Assembly: GCF_900102545.1 (NCBI RefSeq)
Contig: NZ_FNBN01000002.1
Span: 83,245-147,244 of the forward strand
From: Chitinophaga filiformis
GTDB taxonomy: Bacteria; Bacteroidota; Bacteroidia; Chitinophagales; Chitinophagaceae
Direction: 5' to 3'
DNA: 64,000 nucleotides
Shown: positions 35,801 to 44,900 of the stretch, piece by piece
Position numbering within the stretch: position 1 is the stretch's first letter
Layout: the number at the start of each line of letters is the position of its first letter
Position numbers and translations under genes: made by a program
Notes under the pieces: generated by a model
The model's database searches: none
Told to the model about the DNA's origin: nothing
The model's input: the letters and a program-made list of their open reading frames with translations, nothing else

Positions 35801-37818
35801 TAAGCCATCGCCTCTCTGTTAACAGTCAGGCGCTTGGTGATCTGGTAATTACCTCTCGGTAAACGCAATGTGAAAGCTACCTGCAAAACCGGCGGTGTAT
35901 TACAATCCGCCACAATCGTTCCTGTATAATTGCGGATGATCGTATCAAAGGGTTTTCCGCCCAGACGCAGGTTATAAGCGTCATCCGTAATCTTTATTTC
36001 AAGATCATACAGCGCAGTATAACAAACAGTATTGTTATTACAATCCTTCTTCTGCAATACCGGCGGTGCCAGTGAATACTTAAACTGATAATCGCCATCT
36101 ATGGCTACCAACTGACTCTGGGTATTCTCCATCACCAGGTCTTTGATCACATTACTGTTCAACCTCGACAAAGTATCTGTTACCGGGAAACTGGTGTTCG
36201 AAGAAAGGTTATCCAAACTGGCGCTATCCGGTGTGCCTGCTAAAGCTGTCGCCACCGTACGACCATACATATCCAGGTAGGTAATCGCATACTGGCCATT
36301 GGCATCCTGCACCATGTTCTTAAAGTAATGACTCTTGTCGCCAGCCTCCGTACCAAACAACACATCCAGATCATTATCACCAGGTGTACCATAGTAATAC
36401 CTCGTTTCATGATTGCTGCCAATCCTGTACACAGGGCCTAATCCACTTTGCCTGCTGATCCTCCCTGTGTTATCCTGTGTATATACTGTTTCAGTAAAGG
36501 CAAAGCCTCCCGCATCCGGGATGAACTGGTTTACACCGTTGTTCTTATCAGGGTTGTTGGCTGAATAATACTGGTTTGCACCAGTTGCAGATGACATCTG
36601 ATTCGCCCGTGCCGTCAGATATTCAGACGGAGCATTCAGCTTGTCGTAGTTAGACTTATCATATTCAGCGCCATTCAATGCACTGTTAAAACGAGGCGCA
36701 TACTTGATCACCGAATTTATCGAAGGAGCAGGCATCACTTGTATGGCCGGTCTTCCCTGATAATCATAAAAGGTCTCTCCTACCGTTGTCTTATTCGTGG
36801 TATTATCTTTTGTTACCACCTGCCTGCTGCGCAGACTTCCATCATAATACGTAACAACTGCTTTTCGCTTTCCTTCCTCCGCATAATTCACTGTCATCTG
36901 CCAGTTCATCTTTCGCTGGTGACCAGTGAAACTGTAACTTCCCAGTCCGCCGCTATAGTCAGAGCTCCAGGCCGTCTCTATCCTGCTTACATTGCTTTTC
37001 TGTTGTACCGCTCTGACCCTGAAAAACAGGAGGCCACCATTATCGTACAACAGCGGAATACGATAAGTATTATCAGCGACAGTTACACGCGTGGCATTGT
37101 TCCTGAACAGCAATACCGGGTTAACAGGATTGCCATATTTATTGCTGGTATAAGCAGAAGAATCCACATATGCCCATTCCAGGTCATATACGTCGGCACC
37201 TGCTGTAATAGGCCAGCTGACAGTCAGTTCATCTGTAGAATCAGTATTGGGTGCACTGACAGCACTGATACTTTTAACGGCATCATCCGTACAGGATAGT
37301 TTGTATACAGGAGCAACCTGCATCTCATTCTCCATTACCAGTGCATTCAAGACCCTGGCAGCAGCGGTAACAGAAACACTGAGCACTTTCACCGTTACCT
37401 TGTGTGCGTTACCAAACACAAAACTACTCCTGTTGGTATAGCTTCCTGCAGCATCATAGTTAATGATGAAACTCTTATCGACAGAGTCTATCGCAAAGTC
37501 AGGCCTGGTATAGATCAACCGGGCATTGACAGTAGCAGTGAACTGCGCAGGCAGGTATACATTGCTGTATTCATTCACCTTAAAGGTGACGATATTTTTT
37601 ACCTGGTAAGGCGTATCCAGTTTACTGATCAGCGTCGGATTAAAATAAAGGCTGTCCTGAACAGTGGCAACAGAATCTTTCGCTAACTGGCCTCTGCTAC
37701 CGTCCAGTATATTTCTCAATATTCTGACAGTACCGGTTTGCGCAAAGCTGTTGCCTGCTGCCATCAGCAGCATCAACACCGTCAGCCATAAAGCGCTCTT
37801 TCTTGGCAAAGAATGCAT
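29860..37818 (-). CDS. Giant secreted Rhs toxin with GH73-like tip, copy B
   Basis: 2652 residues, signal peptide ending 'GNSFAQ' near 27. The body parallels Rhs-A: beta domains and a DUF6443-like region, a Cys-rich stretch, YD repeats from about 1660, and the core 'YRYGFNGKENDNE', 'RIYDPRIGRFLSLDPRS', 'DDNGEG' near 2330-2420. The tip (last ~230 residues) differs entirely from copy A. It carries 'LLVMAQASIESLYGKDAI' and 'YNLFGV', then 'WKGSIDDYFERKARKWP'. This matches the glucosaminidase (GH73/FlgJ-type) pattern 'AQAALESGWG...NLFG', with Glu2464 the likely general acid. The domain should cut the N-acetylglucosamine linkage in peptidoglycan, followed by a charged helical tail. The predicted immunity lipoprotein follows 5 bp downstream. 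Confidence 0.88.
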   Translation of the reverse strand: MHSLPRKSALWLTVLMLLMAAGNSFAQTGTVRILRNILDGSRGQLAKDSVATVQDSLYFNPTLISKLDTPYQVKNIVTFKVNEYSNVYLPAQFTATVNARLIYTRPDFAIDSVDKSFIINYDAAGSYTNRSSFVFGNAHKVTVKVLSVSVTAAARVLNALVMENEMQVAPVYKLSCTDDAVKSISAVSAPNTDSTDELTVSWPITAGADVYDLEWAYVDSSAYTSNKYGNPVNPVLLFRNNATRVTVADNTYRIPLLYDNGGLLFFRVRAVQQKSNVSRIETAWSSDYSGGLGSYSFTGHQRKMNWQMTVNYAEEGKRKAVVTYYDGSLRSRQVVTKDNTTNKTTVGETFYDYQGRPAIQVMPAPSINSVIKYAPRFNSALNGAEYDKSNYDKLNAPSEYLTARANQMSSATGANQYYSANNPDKNNGVNQFIPDAGGFAFTETVYTQDNTGRISRQSGLGPVYRIGSNHETRYYYGTPGDNDLDVLFGTEAGDKSHYFKNMVQDANGQYAITYLDMYGRTVATALAGTPDSASLDNLSSNTSFPVTDTLSRLNSNVIKDLVMENTQSQLVAIDGDYQFKYSLAPPVLQKKDCNNNTVCYTALYDLEIKITDDAYNLRLGGKPFDTIIRNYTGTIVADCNTPPVLQVAFTLRLPRGNYQITKRLTVNREAMAYYRDSIFMKKNLCTTLEQFVQQQRDFLANTQCVPSCAACQDSIGTWDNFRNRYMVTAGIAVADSATYRGEAQAAYAEAVAACEALCDKATESTDVKTALLLDVSAPSGQYADAEDTLNIYSIFYQPDENTLPPYKRDTVTYLDEAGKPDLAYDEFSNTYVIPQRLRPEQFANQFKASWAPALLKFHPEYCKWLEFQKHQASYTWDRDFEKVDTYAEAKAKGYLNPTGQSSFPYPIVTANRDPLSLESTEMFNALQAKLTNYNGGSGSSILTMWSTATATVKCDGNNASCVTAYASASAPFNESALCTGDLDMAWRNFRQLYLSAKRAILDNKIKNATCPSGVSNPTAAQLLAAGKQLNFNNATDALGQNGLGYLNNTGASGPASDSANNAVKRHYEDNCNAYAKAWVQQLAPCKYTQAMLNILIPRLVEVCKEGSDVSHPMGSSSVRPGSTYTYKTFQQVLEEFNAQQGISNSVDCNGYVITAPAPYDKQIAYGNKPVYSKPDTCECRKLNNLRAEYLKYNTDTDGGFAGYLSRTRGINMTDADLTQLLNACNTTSSCTYFTKIISLPPALQCYTGETCVTCGTVNNAYTRFTAKFPGITPTIEEGDTTQQKKNKLFANFMNNELGFNKQAWEYLKFKNDCPAAPQPTATCNTITNIKNNFLNLYPATLGDSITVNKTAPTLRITHLLSTRATAYASSLTLGAAVWTNGGVWFTFRDNLVFNFARVAKGANITYADMNLFAKPASAGGELVCGTLSHYAANPGTISLLFSRSLGPVVANVTTWAAQPGTVAANTLTIPPITSTQSSANYLNQVCTNLVRDMYTASRSGTDYGLIMRLSSEPAQTRNAFVFWSNSTTNASAKPPYLNVTYRAHRCNEFEIYFNENFGQGTNYTMAQIDSFYQANCGAVSGICGSAPPTTPPGAYDGPLLCGKSTPVFPSTDVNTVNNCSDTAFFSISKGTELYNAYRDSLLGSFGQDYINTGLLAANREVFTVSYNTSEYHYTLFYYDQAGNLVKTVPPAGVVIDRSSTWVNSVKAARAAGQVKVPAHKKITQYRYNTLNEVVEQQTPDAGITKFWYDNLGRVVLSQNAQQRVGKDYSYTFYDALGRITEVGQLRSNTIVNDNLTRNPSTLQHFYSSARKTCIQITKTTYDIAYTPLSQLVLSARNLRNRIAWMAVYDNATELGAGRYTAATFYSYDIHGNVDTLLQDYKVGGMADAGNRFKKIVYKYDLISGNVKQVAYQPSQADAFYHRYTYDAENRLINVETSRDSVYWENDAYYQYYRHGGLARMVLGQQQVQGMDYAYTLQGWLKGVNTTSIGGSTDMGKDGVAGSAVARDAIGYSLYYYGVRDYSQIGSLSPFASIEGTGYKPLYNGNIAAVSRHIPDMGESLLSIYSYDVLNRLKGMQEVRGLNTTTNKWTPAAIQDFKEGITYDEDGNILTYIRNGNNTFASKPLAMDNLTYNYKAGKNQLDFIGDTVSAANYDVDIDGQTTGNYAYDSIGNLIKDVAAGISGITWNVYGKIATITKTDGTTINYTYDVAANRISKTVNGVQTWYVRDASGNVMSTYTTGNSAVNSGDLTQTETHLYGSRRLGIGILNTDVQNVSPLDVVALRGLGNGIGMGFVRGKKLFELSDYLGNVLATISDKKKGISTDSTSISYFVADVLSTHEYYPFGMGMPGRSSSNDKYRYGFNGKENDNEIKGEGNSVDFGARIYDPRIGRFLSLDPRSREYPDWSPYVYAYDNPIRLIDDNGEGPGDPLHHEFLITVALDIYDAAKAKGASGQGALLVMAQASIESLYGKDAIDRGDYNLFGVMTLGSDYKIKNKHGKIKDYSNNGKWKGSIDDYFERKARKWPASDELIKQPAFTSDDIDKAFYTGKYFEFEKERNKTGHGSYNADDTEEKTKTNNNNYGSRLIKQMGDFRKRFVGSLDYQINSNNTRIAQIDEMLKAHIWNTETIEKLNAEKAELTKQNERYEAVKKDVNQ

Positions 37819-37851
37819 AATATCTTATTTAATAGGGGGTACCAGGAATAA

Positions 37852-40800
37852 TTAATCTTTTAACAATGCGCTTCTAGTCTCTTTGATGGTCTTAATACCA
37901 CTTTCTGTTTCCCGCTTCAACCTGATCAACGTACCATCATCATCGTACTCATAGAAAGTTGCATAGTTATTTTCATCCAACTCTGCCATCAGTCGCAGGT
38001 CAGCCGGATTGTACACAAAAGAGCGCATAGTCGCATTATAAGGATGTATACGCAGGTCATCAAAGTAAACAGTAGATTTGCCGGTTGCCCGCAAGCTGAC
38101 GCTCAGTTCAGTACCACCCACAGGTACTTTTACCACCTGCTCATATCGTTGCCATCCGTCGATAATAGCTCCCTTGGGCGTTGCGACCACTGTATAAGGT
38201 GTCGTACTCCGCGTCACTGAAATAACCACTCTGTTGTTCGTATAGGACAATCCCTTACAATCCATTTCTTCTTTCACCCATACACTGACCACTATCTCCT
38301 TACCTGCAAACGGCGAGTACACAGGAAGTATAGCATCCTTATTCGTACGGATACTACCGAGTACCTGACCTCCACTCACACAATTGTTGGCATTCTTGTT
38401 AAAGGAGAGATTAAACACCCCTGCACTATCCGGTAACATAGGAGCACTGATACCCGCACTCTTGCCTGCAGCTACGCGCAGACTGTATTTTCCCGTATGT
38501 TGTTGTGTAGAATCCAGATCACCTTTGTAGGAAGAGAAGTCAAAGCTTCTTCCACCGCTACAAGCCGTATCACAGGTAGCGCCACCAAAGAAATAATCCT
38601 CAAATCCTTCATAAGCCACTTCACGATACTGGCTGTTCTGTGCTACAGCTGTGGTTAATGCATCGTCAAATCCATAGATGGCAGCGTTAAAGCGCCCCAA
38701 TGGATCTGTATTCTCCAGCTCAAATCCTTTTTTGTTATATAAAGTGGTGGTATTGTTCCATACCCAGCGGGAGGTATCATATTGTGGTTGCCATCCGGCA
38801 CTGCTACCCTTCTTCCAGAAAGCAACGAAGTCTTTGATGGTACCATCTGTCCTCACGTTGGTAGCCGTTGCCGTGCTACTTTCCGTTCTTGCTGCATAGT
38901 ATGAATAACTCCGCTGTACCTTCCAGTTACCCAGCAGACCATAGGTATATGGGTTCACACTAGTATCAGTTACTGCACTGTAGCAGGTCAGGTTATAAGG
39001 AGCCAATGTGACATTAACATCTGCATGAATAGGATTCATACAGATATCAGAATAGATCACTACGTGATAATTACCGCCGCTGTTGGGTGTAACCGGAGAT
39101 AATACCGGGTTCTGTAAAGTACTGCTGAAATGATCAGGACCTGACCATGCATAGGTGATGGCTGTTGTAGGCAGGTTGATGATCTTGAATTCGATCCTGT
39201 CGCCGATACAATAGGTCAGCTTATCGGAAGTGGCCAGTTCTGCGGTTTCGAAGTCGATGATCTTTAATCGTTGCACAGCAGCCGCACCACATTCATCTTC
39301 CACGCGCACATCATAGTTCTGGTTTTTTATCAGCTCATAGGCCCCACCGGAAGTAGCGGTACTGAACTTACCAGAGGTATTGGTGGCCCAGTATGGCCCT
39401 GTAGTACCTTTTCCTTCTGCCGCCAGTCTGTAGGTGAATACACCTGTAACCGCCTTACTACCACCTGCTGCAACAGCCACTATACTACCGGAATTATCAG
39501 GCGCACCGGGACAAACCCATCCCAGTGAGTTATTGACATCAACGATCAATGGCTTATAAGTGAAGTTGATCTCTGTGATATTCCTGCCATTCCCGACAGA
39601 AGAGTAGTCAGATATAATACTTGGATACGACGACATACCTAAGCGGTATAAGCCTTCTGTTGGCAGTAGCAGGGAATCTCCAAGTGTAACGATAGAATTA
39701 TCAAAACCTACAGAACCCTGCGGCCCTCTGAGTATCCTGAAATAAACAGGCATGCTGGTACCATGGTACATACTCGTACCTGTAGGTTTTATTTTCAGTC
39801 CGGTACAGGTCTGCTCCTGATCATAGGTGAAGTTGTACCTGTATACATCGTAGTCTGTTACCGTCACCGGCAGATCGTAAGTTCCGCAACTATCTGTGAC
39901 CCGGAACAAATAGCTGCCCGGATAAAAATAACGGGTAGGGCCTGTCGTAGGGCTATACACAACCCAGGTGTTACTTATGTATGAACTGTCAACCGTTCCC
40001 GTATAAGTATAATTAGAAGGGCTGAGCAGGGTCACGGTGGTACCTCGCGTGAGATATCCGGTAGACTTATAGATCATGAATAATACAGCGCCATCGTTTC
40101 CTACATACCCTCCGTTGTCGCTTATAATCACGGAATATGGGTTTGCCACTGTTCCATTCACAACCACGTTTCCATCAAATATGGTAGTACTGTCTGCAGT
40201 CACTCCTTTCAGGCGGTAATTACCAAAAGGAACGTTCTTCATTGTCTGGGGCCCTGTGCGGCTCTTTATAGTATCGTAACGGTATTCATTGGTCGTATTA
40301 TTCTTAAATGAAACGTATACCGGATAGCAAATAGGATAAGTGGTATCTACATAATAGCCTTCATCAAAGTTGACATTGCAATTCAACTTATAATAGTTAT
40401 ACAGGTAGGGAAGATTGATGTTGGCAGGATAAACGAATTCATCACCACAAGGTGTTTTTATGTAGTAAGTAATCTTTTTGTTATAAATATCTTTAAAGGA
40501 CTGTCCGGCTGGCAGCGTAATTGTATCAATATGTCCGAACTGTGTGTAGGCAGTTTTCGGCATACCATCATATGATATGGCATAGGTAAGAGGGGTATTC
40601 GGCCGGATATAATCCATAAACAGACTGTTCGTATTAGCAACGGGCGATCTGACAATAAATTTATTGCAGGTATTCTTTATCCCACCTACTTGTTGCGCAT
40701 AAACGTCACTGGTTGTCATGAGTGGCAGCTCATCGATAGTCAGCGTCTGAACAGAAGCCGCTGCTCCGCAGGCATCTGTAATAGAGACATTATAATTCCC

Positions 40801-41349
40801 GGGAGGCATACTATCAATCACAAAACCACTGCTGGCAGTAAACGATACCCGTCCGGTATATGCCGCTGGTTTATTCGTGATACTTACCTGATATGGCAAG
40901 CGTCCATTCGAAAATGACACGTAAGCCTGTCCTGTACGACAACCACGCAGCGCAACACGTTGCTGGCTGATGGCGGCCCTGAAAGGAACATAGTTGCCCG
41001 GCACTACTACATCAACAGTAGCGGAGACTACTGCGTTATTACAGATCCCTTTAGCCAGGGCGCGGTAACTACCCGCCGGAATATTTTCAAATACAGAAGA
41101 AGTATTGGGGGCCACACTGTAACCACCGGAAGTGAGCGGATCCAGGCTGAATAACATATCTGTCACATTCCCTGCGCCGGTACCGGTAAAAGACAGCGTG
41201 ATCTTACCGCTGGCAGCGCAATTGGAGGGTTCAGCAACAGCGCTGATCCCCCAGGCCGGACATGTTTGCGCCCTGGTTATACCGGCAAACAACAACAGTA
41301 ATGCTGGCAAAAAGAGAAAATACTTACACCTGAATATCTTGTATATCAT
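37852..41349 (-). CDS. Secreted Ig/CBM-like Rhs-partner protein, copy B
   Basis: 1165 residues, paralog of the 1163-aa protein of operon A along its whole length. Signal peptide ends 'GITRAQ' near 28. The same repeated beta units ('GSYRALAKGICN', 'GNYNVSITDACG', 'GSYLFRVTDSCG'), Ig/PKD-like unit ('ITYAWSGPDHF'), jelly-roll region ('WQRYEQVVKVP', 'VYFDDLRIHPYN') and YD-like end ('LDENNYATFYEYDDDG') are present. The N-terminal third is the most diverged part, which may reflect different ligands. It lies 27 bp after the 169-aa gene and 33 bp before Rhs-B, so all are co-transcribed. The function as surface scaffold or export partner is inferred. Confidence 0.8.
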   Translation of the reverse strand: MIYKIFRCKYFLFLPALLLLFAGITRAQTCPAWGISAVAEPSNCAASGKITLSFTGTGAGNVTDMLFSLDPLTSGGYSVAPNTSSVFENIPAGSYRALAKGICNNAVVSATVDVVVPGNYVPFRAAISQQRVALRGCRTGQAYVSFSNGRLPYQVSITNKPAAYTGRVSFTASSGFVIDSMPPGNYNVSITDACGAAASVQTLTIDELPLMTTSDVYAQQVGGIKNTCNKFIVRSPVANTNSLFMDYIRPNTPLTYAISYDGMPKTAYTQFGHIDTITLPAGQSFKDIYNKKITYYIKTPCGDEFVYPANINLPYLYNYYKLNCNVNFDEGYYVDTTYPICYPVYVSFKNNTTNEYRYDTIKSRTGPQTMKNVPFGNYRLKGVTADSTTIFDGNVVVNGTVANPYSVIISDNGGYVGNDGAVLFMIYKSTGYLTRGTTVTLLSPSNYTYTGTVDSSYISNTWVVYSPTTGPTRYFYPGSYLFRVTDSCGTYDLPVTVTDYDVYRYNFTYDQEQTCTGLKIKPTGTSMYHGTSMPVYFRILRGPQGSVGFDNSIVTLGDSLLLPTEGLYRLGMSSYPSIISDYSSVGNGRNITEINFTYKPLIVDVNNSLGWVCPGAPDNSGSIVAVAAGGSKAVTGVFTYRLAAEGKGTTGPYWATNTSGKFSTATSGGAYELIKNQNYDVRVEDECGAAAVQRLKIIDFETAELATSDKLTYCIGDRIEFKIINLPTTAITYAWSGPDHFSSTLQNPVLSPVTPNSGGNYHVVIYSDICMNPIHADVNVTLAPYNLTCYSAVTDTSVNPYTYGLLGNWKVQRSYSYYAARTESSTATATNVRTDGTIKDFVAFWKKGSSAGWQPQYDTSRWVWNNTTTLYNKKGFELENTDPLGRFNAAIYGFDDALTTAVAQNSQYREVAYEGFEDYFFGGATCDTACSGGRSFDFSSYKGDLDSTQQHTGKYSLRVAAGKSAGISAPMLPDSAGVFNLSFNKNANNCVSGGQVLGSIRTNKDAILPVYSPFAGKEIVVSVWVKEEMDCKGLSYTNNRVVISVTRSTTPYTVVATPKGAIIDGWQRYEQVVKVPVGGTELSVSLRATGKSTVYFDDLRIHPYNATMRSFVYNPADLRLMAELDENNYATFYEYDDDGTLIRLKRETESGIKTIKETRSALLKD

Positions 41350-41376
41350 TGGTATAGCGATAAATCGGTTAACGAA

Positions 41377-41886
41377 CTACTGTTTCTTTTTATAGTAACC
41401 GGTACACTCCTGCACCACCGGAAGATTTCTGCCAGTGTCCATAAAGGAAGACCTGGGCAATTCAATTACCAGTATACCTCCATTCTGCATCTTATACTTG
41501 TAGGGCAGATATGGCGCTTCCAGGGGTGGTTGTCCGGGCACTGCACTCTGTGGAGAATGCATCTCTGCTTTCTGATATAATAGCACATCTTTCCCTCCCA
41601 GGCGGTACTTGCCGGTTTCTACGAATCCTGAAGCATTGGTTATTCTGCAGTTCTCTCCATTCACTTCTATCTTTACCGGAACAAAGCCTGTCACATCCTT
41701 AAACTCAATTTGCTTCGTTATTGTCTTCTCTTCCAGTACCTTGTTATCCTGCTGAGACAACAACCTGGTCTCAATCTTCACTATCTCCCACTCTCCAGTA
41801 ACGGTGGGCTGGCTTTCCTGCGCAGCAGCAACACCATAACCCGCTACAAGTACTATCAACAGCGCAAGTATTCTCTTTATAAACAT
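41377..41886 (-). CDS. Small secreted lipocalin-like protein, only in operon B
   Basis: 169 residues with a signal peptide ending 'YGVAAAQ' near 23. The remainder is beta-strand rich, starting 'VTGEWEIVKIET', then 'EEKTITKQIEFKD', 'KYRLGGKDVLLYQK' and 'GILVIELPRS', like small lipocalin-type proteins of Bacteroidota ('..G.W.I......'). It sits between the PA14 gene (23 bp) and the 1165-aa gene (27 bp). Operon A has only 48 bp at this place, so the gene was gained in B or lost from A. It may be an accessory or immunity-type protein; no catalytic motif is seen. Confidence 0.7.
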   Translation of the reverse strand: MFIKRILALLIVLVAGYGVAAAQESQPTVTGEWEIVKIETRLLSQQDNKVLEEKTITKQIEFKDVTGFVPVKIEVNGENCRITNASGFVETGKYRLGGKDVLLYQKAEMHSPQSAVPGQPPLEAPYLPYKYKMQNGGILVIELPRSSFMDTGRNLPVVQECTGYYKKKQ

Positions 41887-41909
41887 GTCATTCGATTTTT
41901 TATAGTCAT

Positions 41910-44900
41910 TTAATTAGCGCAAACTGCCTTCTGTTTTTTCTTATCAGCTACCTTCCAATCCTGCTTATATTCAACAGCATTCGCTTTTATCACTCTTGAA
42001 CCAGCATCTATCACCAGCTGGTATTTATCGCCTTGTTTCACCAGCGGATTATTCAGCATAGACGCCTCTCCCACCGCCGTGCTCATATTCTTTCTACCCG
42101 AACGCATGATCTTCATCATCACATCATTGCCAGAGAATGGCACACCATCTGCGTTCACGAAATAGATATCAGGCGTACCGCCGCTCACTGCATTGGCATC
42201 TACTGCATACAATACACTGCTGGTACGGAAGGTCGCGATCTGCGGTGTACAATCTGTGCCACCTGTCTTTACTTTAGAGCCCACCAGGATCACATCTCCA
42301 CTGCTGAAATAGTTTGCCTCTGTACCGGCAGTAATGCCTTTCGTGATCTTGCCCGCGGAGATGAATATATTATCCAGCAGCACATCCACGTTCTTATAGG
42401 CGCCACTCATACCATCGTATGTCCAGCCTGAAGGCCAGGTAAAATGATACACCGGATCGCCAAAGAGGTTCTGGGTACTGGTCAGCACCACATTGCCGGT
42501 TTCATTGTCGTATGCTATGTTGCGTGTCACTACCCTGCTGCCTTTATCAATTACCACCACGCTGTCAAGCAAACCATGGCGACTGATCACCTTAGTGGCT
42601 GCAACAGATTTGAACAATACCTCCTCTCTTTGCGCCAGGTTCCATAAGGTCGGGATGAGGAATACCGGTGGTAGACTGAATGAGAAGAAGTCGCCATTCA
42701 CGTTAAAATTGTTGGCATTGGTGACGCTCTTCTGATGACGCATATCCAGCATCAGCTCTACATCTTCACCCACTGTAGCCGCTGTGTCTACCACACCATC
42801 CGGATTAATAGTAGTAACAGTACTGATCAGGTGTTTGAACTCAGCTTTAGGTACCTCTGTTCTGTAGAAATTCTCTGTATAAGAAATAGGATTGTCAGCG
42901 TCTGTTTCCGCATAAGTGCCCTGAGAACGTATCTTGCCATTCATGTCATTCAGCTCCACTTTAAAGCCCTGACTGATGGCTACAAAATGTTTCGCATTGA
43001 TACGCAGGAAGTTGGACAGTGCCGGCTTAAAACGTTTCTTGCCATCTGCCACGAGGGTCATATCTGTCAATACCGGGAAATCATAGGTAGTATAGAAGCG
43101 GACTTCTTCAAAACCACTGGCAGAGCGTACATTCTTTGAATTAAGAGAACGTACCCTTACTTTTCTGTATCCTACGGATGGTGCAGGAAAGAACGATTCG
43201 CATAAAGGCTCTTCGGTATAACCCAGATTCACAGGCGCCAACGCAGCCACCTGTTGTTTATATTCTAATGGCTGACGCCATGGATTCTCTTCATTGCCTA
43301 TCATCGGTTCATAACTGGCCACACCACTGCTGATCTCCACAGGTGTTCTGTTCACTTCAGTTGTAGTCGTATACTGATATTCTGTCCCGTATACAGACTC
43401 CTGCTGTTTGGTCATGGCATTCCAGTTATCATATATCCTGATCCGTTTTACACGGAGACCACCGCCGTATTTCTTATAGAATGGATTATCCAGTCTTACC
43501 ATCGTGCGCGAAGTATCTATCTCACGCATCCAGGCTTTGGTCCTGGCAGCTACGTTATAAGTCAGGAAGGTATTATTGATATTATCCGCTTGTGAAAGCA
43601 GGATCTTGATAGCATCGGAGAACCCGAAATCGTCTCCGGTATCTGATCCGGGATAGGCTTTGGAAGGCAGGTTCAGGCGGAGATACTGGATAGCTGCCTG
43701 CGCCATCGGACTGAAGATGCTCGTTACCTCACCCGTATCGCCTCCTGCAGTAATGGCTTTTACTTTGATCCAGATCGTATTGCCATTATTGAAGTAGCCA
43801 TATTCGTTATCGTCGATGATAGCATAACAAGGTACATATTCTCCACCGCTGCCAAACTTATCTCCCGGCACCTGTACATATAAGCGGAAGTAAAGACGGC
43901 CATTCAATCCTTCAAGATATCGTGAATATAGATCCTGCCTGCTGCTTACTGCTTTGGGTACATTTATGGCAACATACCTGTAATCTATCAATCCATACAA
44001 AGAGCGGTTCAGATCACCTGTACTATTAGGAGCTGTAGCCGAGAAGCCGGCTACTTTAAACATCTGCGCTGCACGCTTGTTCTGTACATAGGCATAGTCA
44101 TCACTCTCATAATCAATCTTCATGCGACCGCCGCCGGGCAATATGATAGAATCCAGCGTCCATGCTGCCGCATTAGCAGCCGCCAGTGAGCTGTCCTGTA
44201 ATGCATAAGGATACTCTGCATTATTGATCTGGTTTGACGATGTATAACCCGGGTTCTGTGTTGCAGGTTTATAGTTGCCCCAACGGTCATACGACTTGGC
44301 ATTATACACCGGGTTATTTTTATTGTAACTAAACACATAAGGATTCCGCTTGCCCTTATCATTGCCGTTATAAGTAAACCATACGCGTTTCAGCGTCAAC
44401 TTACCATTATTATTCAAAGGCTTGTTCACACCAGGACACAACTCATAGGTATATTCAAAGTGAACGGTCTTGATAGGTTTTGCCCCTGTATTATATTTCT
44501 GAAAATCTGCTTTAGCATATAGGTTGATCTCATCCAGCTTGCGGGCTACACGTCCGGACTGCTTTACACCGTTCTCGTTGATCGCAGGCAGATCATCACG
44601 GTCGCTTGTTTTGAAGGTAGCGATCATTGTCTTTGACTCAATGGAATGGAGGTACCACAACTCTTTCTCCCCTGTTACGTAGCTGCCTTTATCGTCCCTG
44701 TTATCTGTTCTCAGGCCTTCATTATATGCAGCGCTGTCATTGGCCGGTGTTCTCCACTGGTAAGGATTTCTTATACCTGCAATCTTTGTATAATTGAATT
44801 TAACAGCCGTTCCCAGGTCATCATCAGAAATACCATCTCCTGTAACATCAGCATAGTCAGGAGAGACGATGCCAGTCAGCAGGAAGGTATGGGCATAGGC

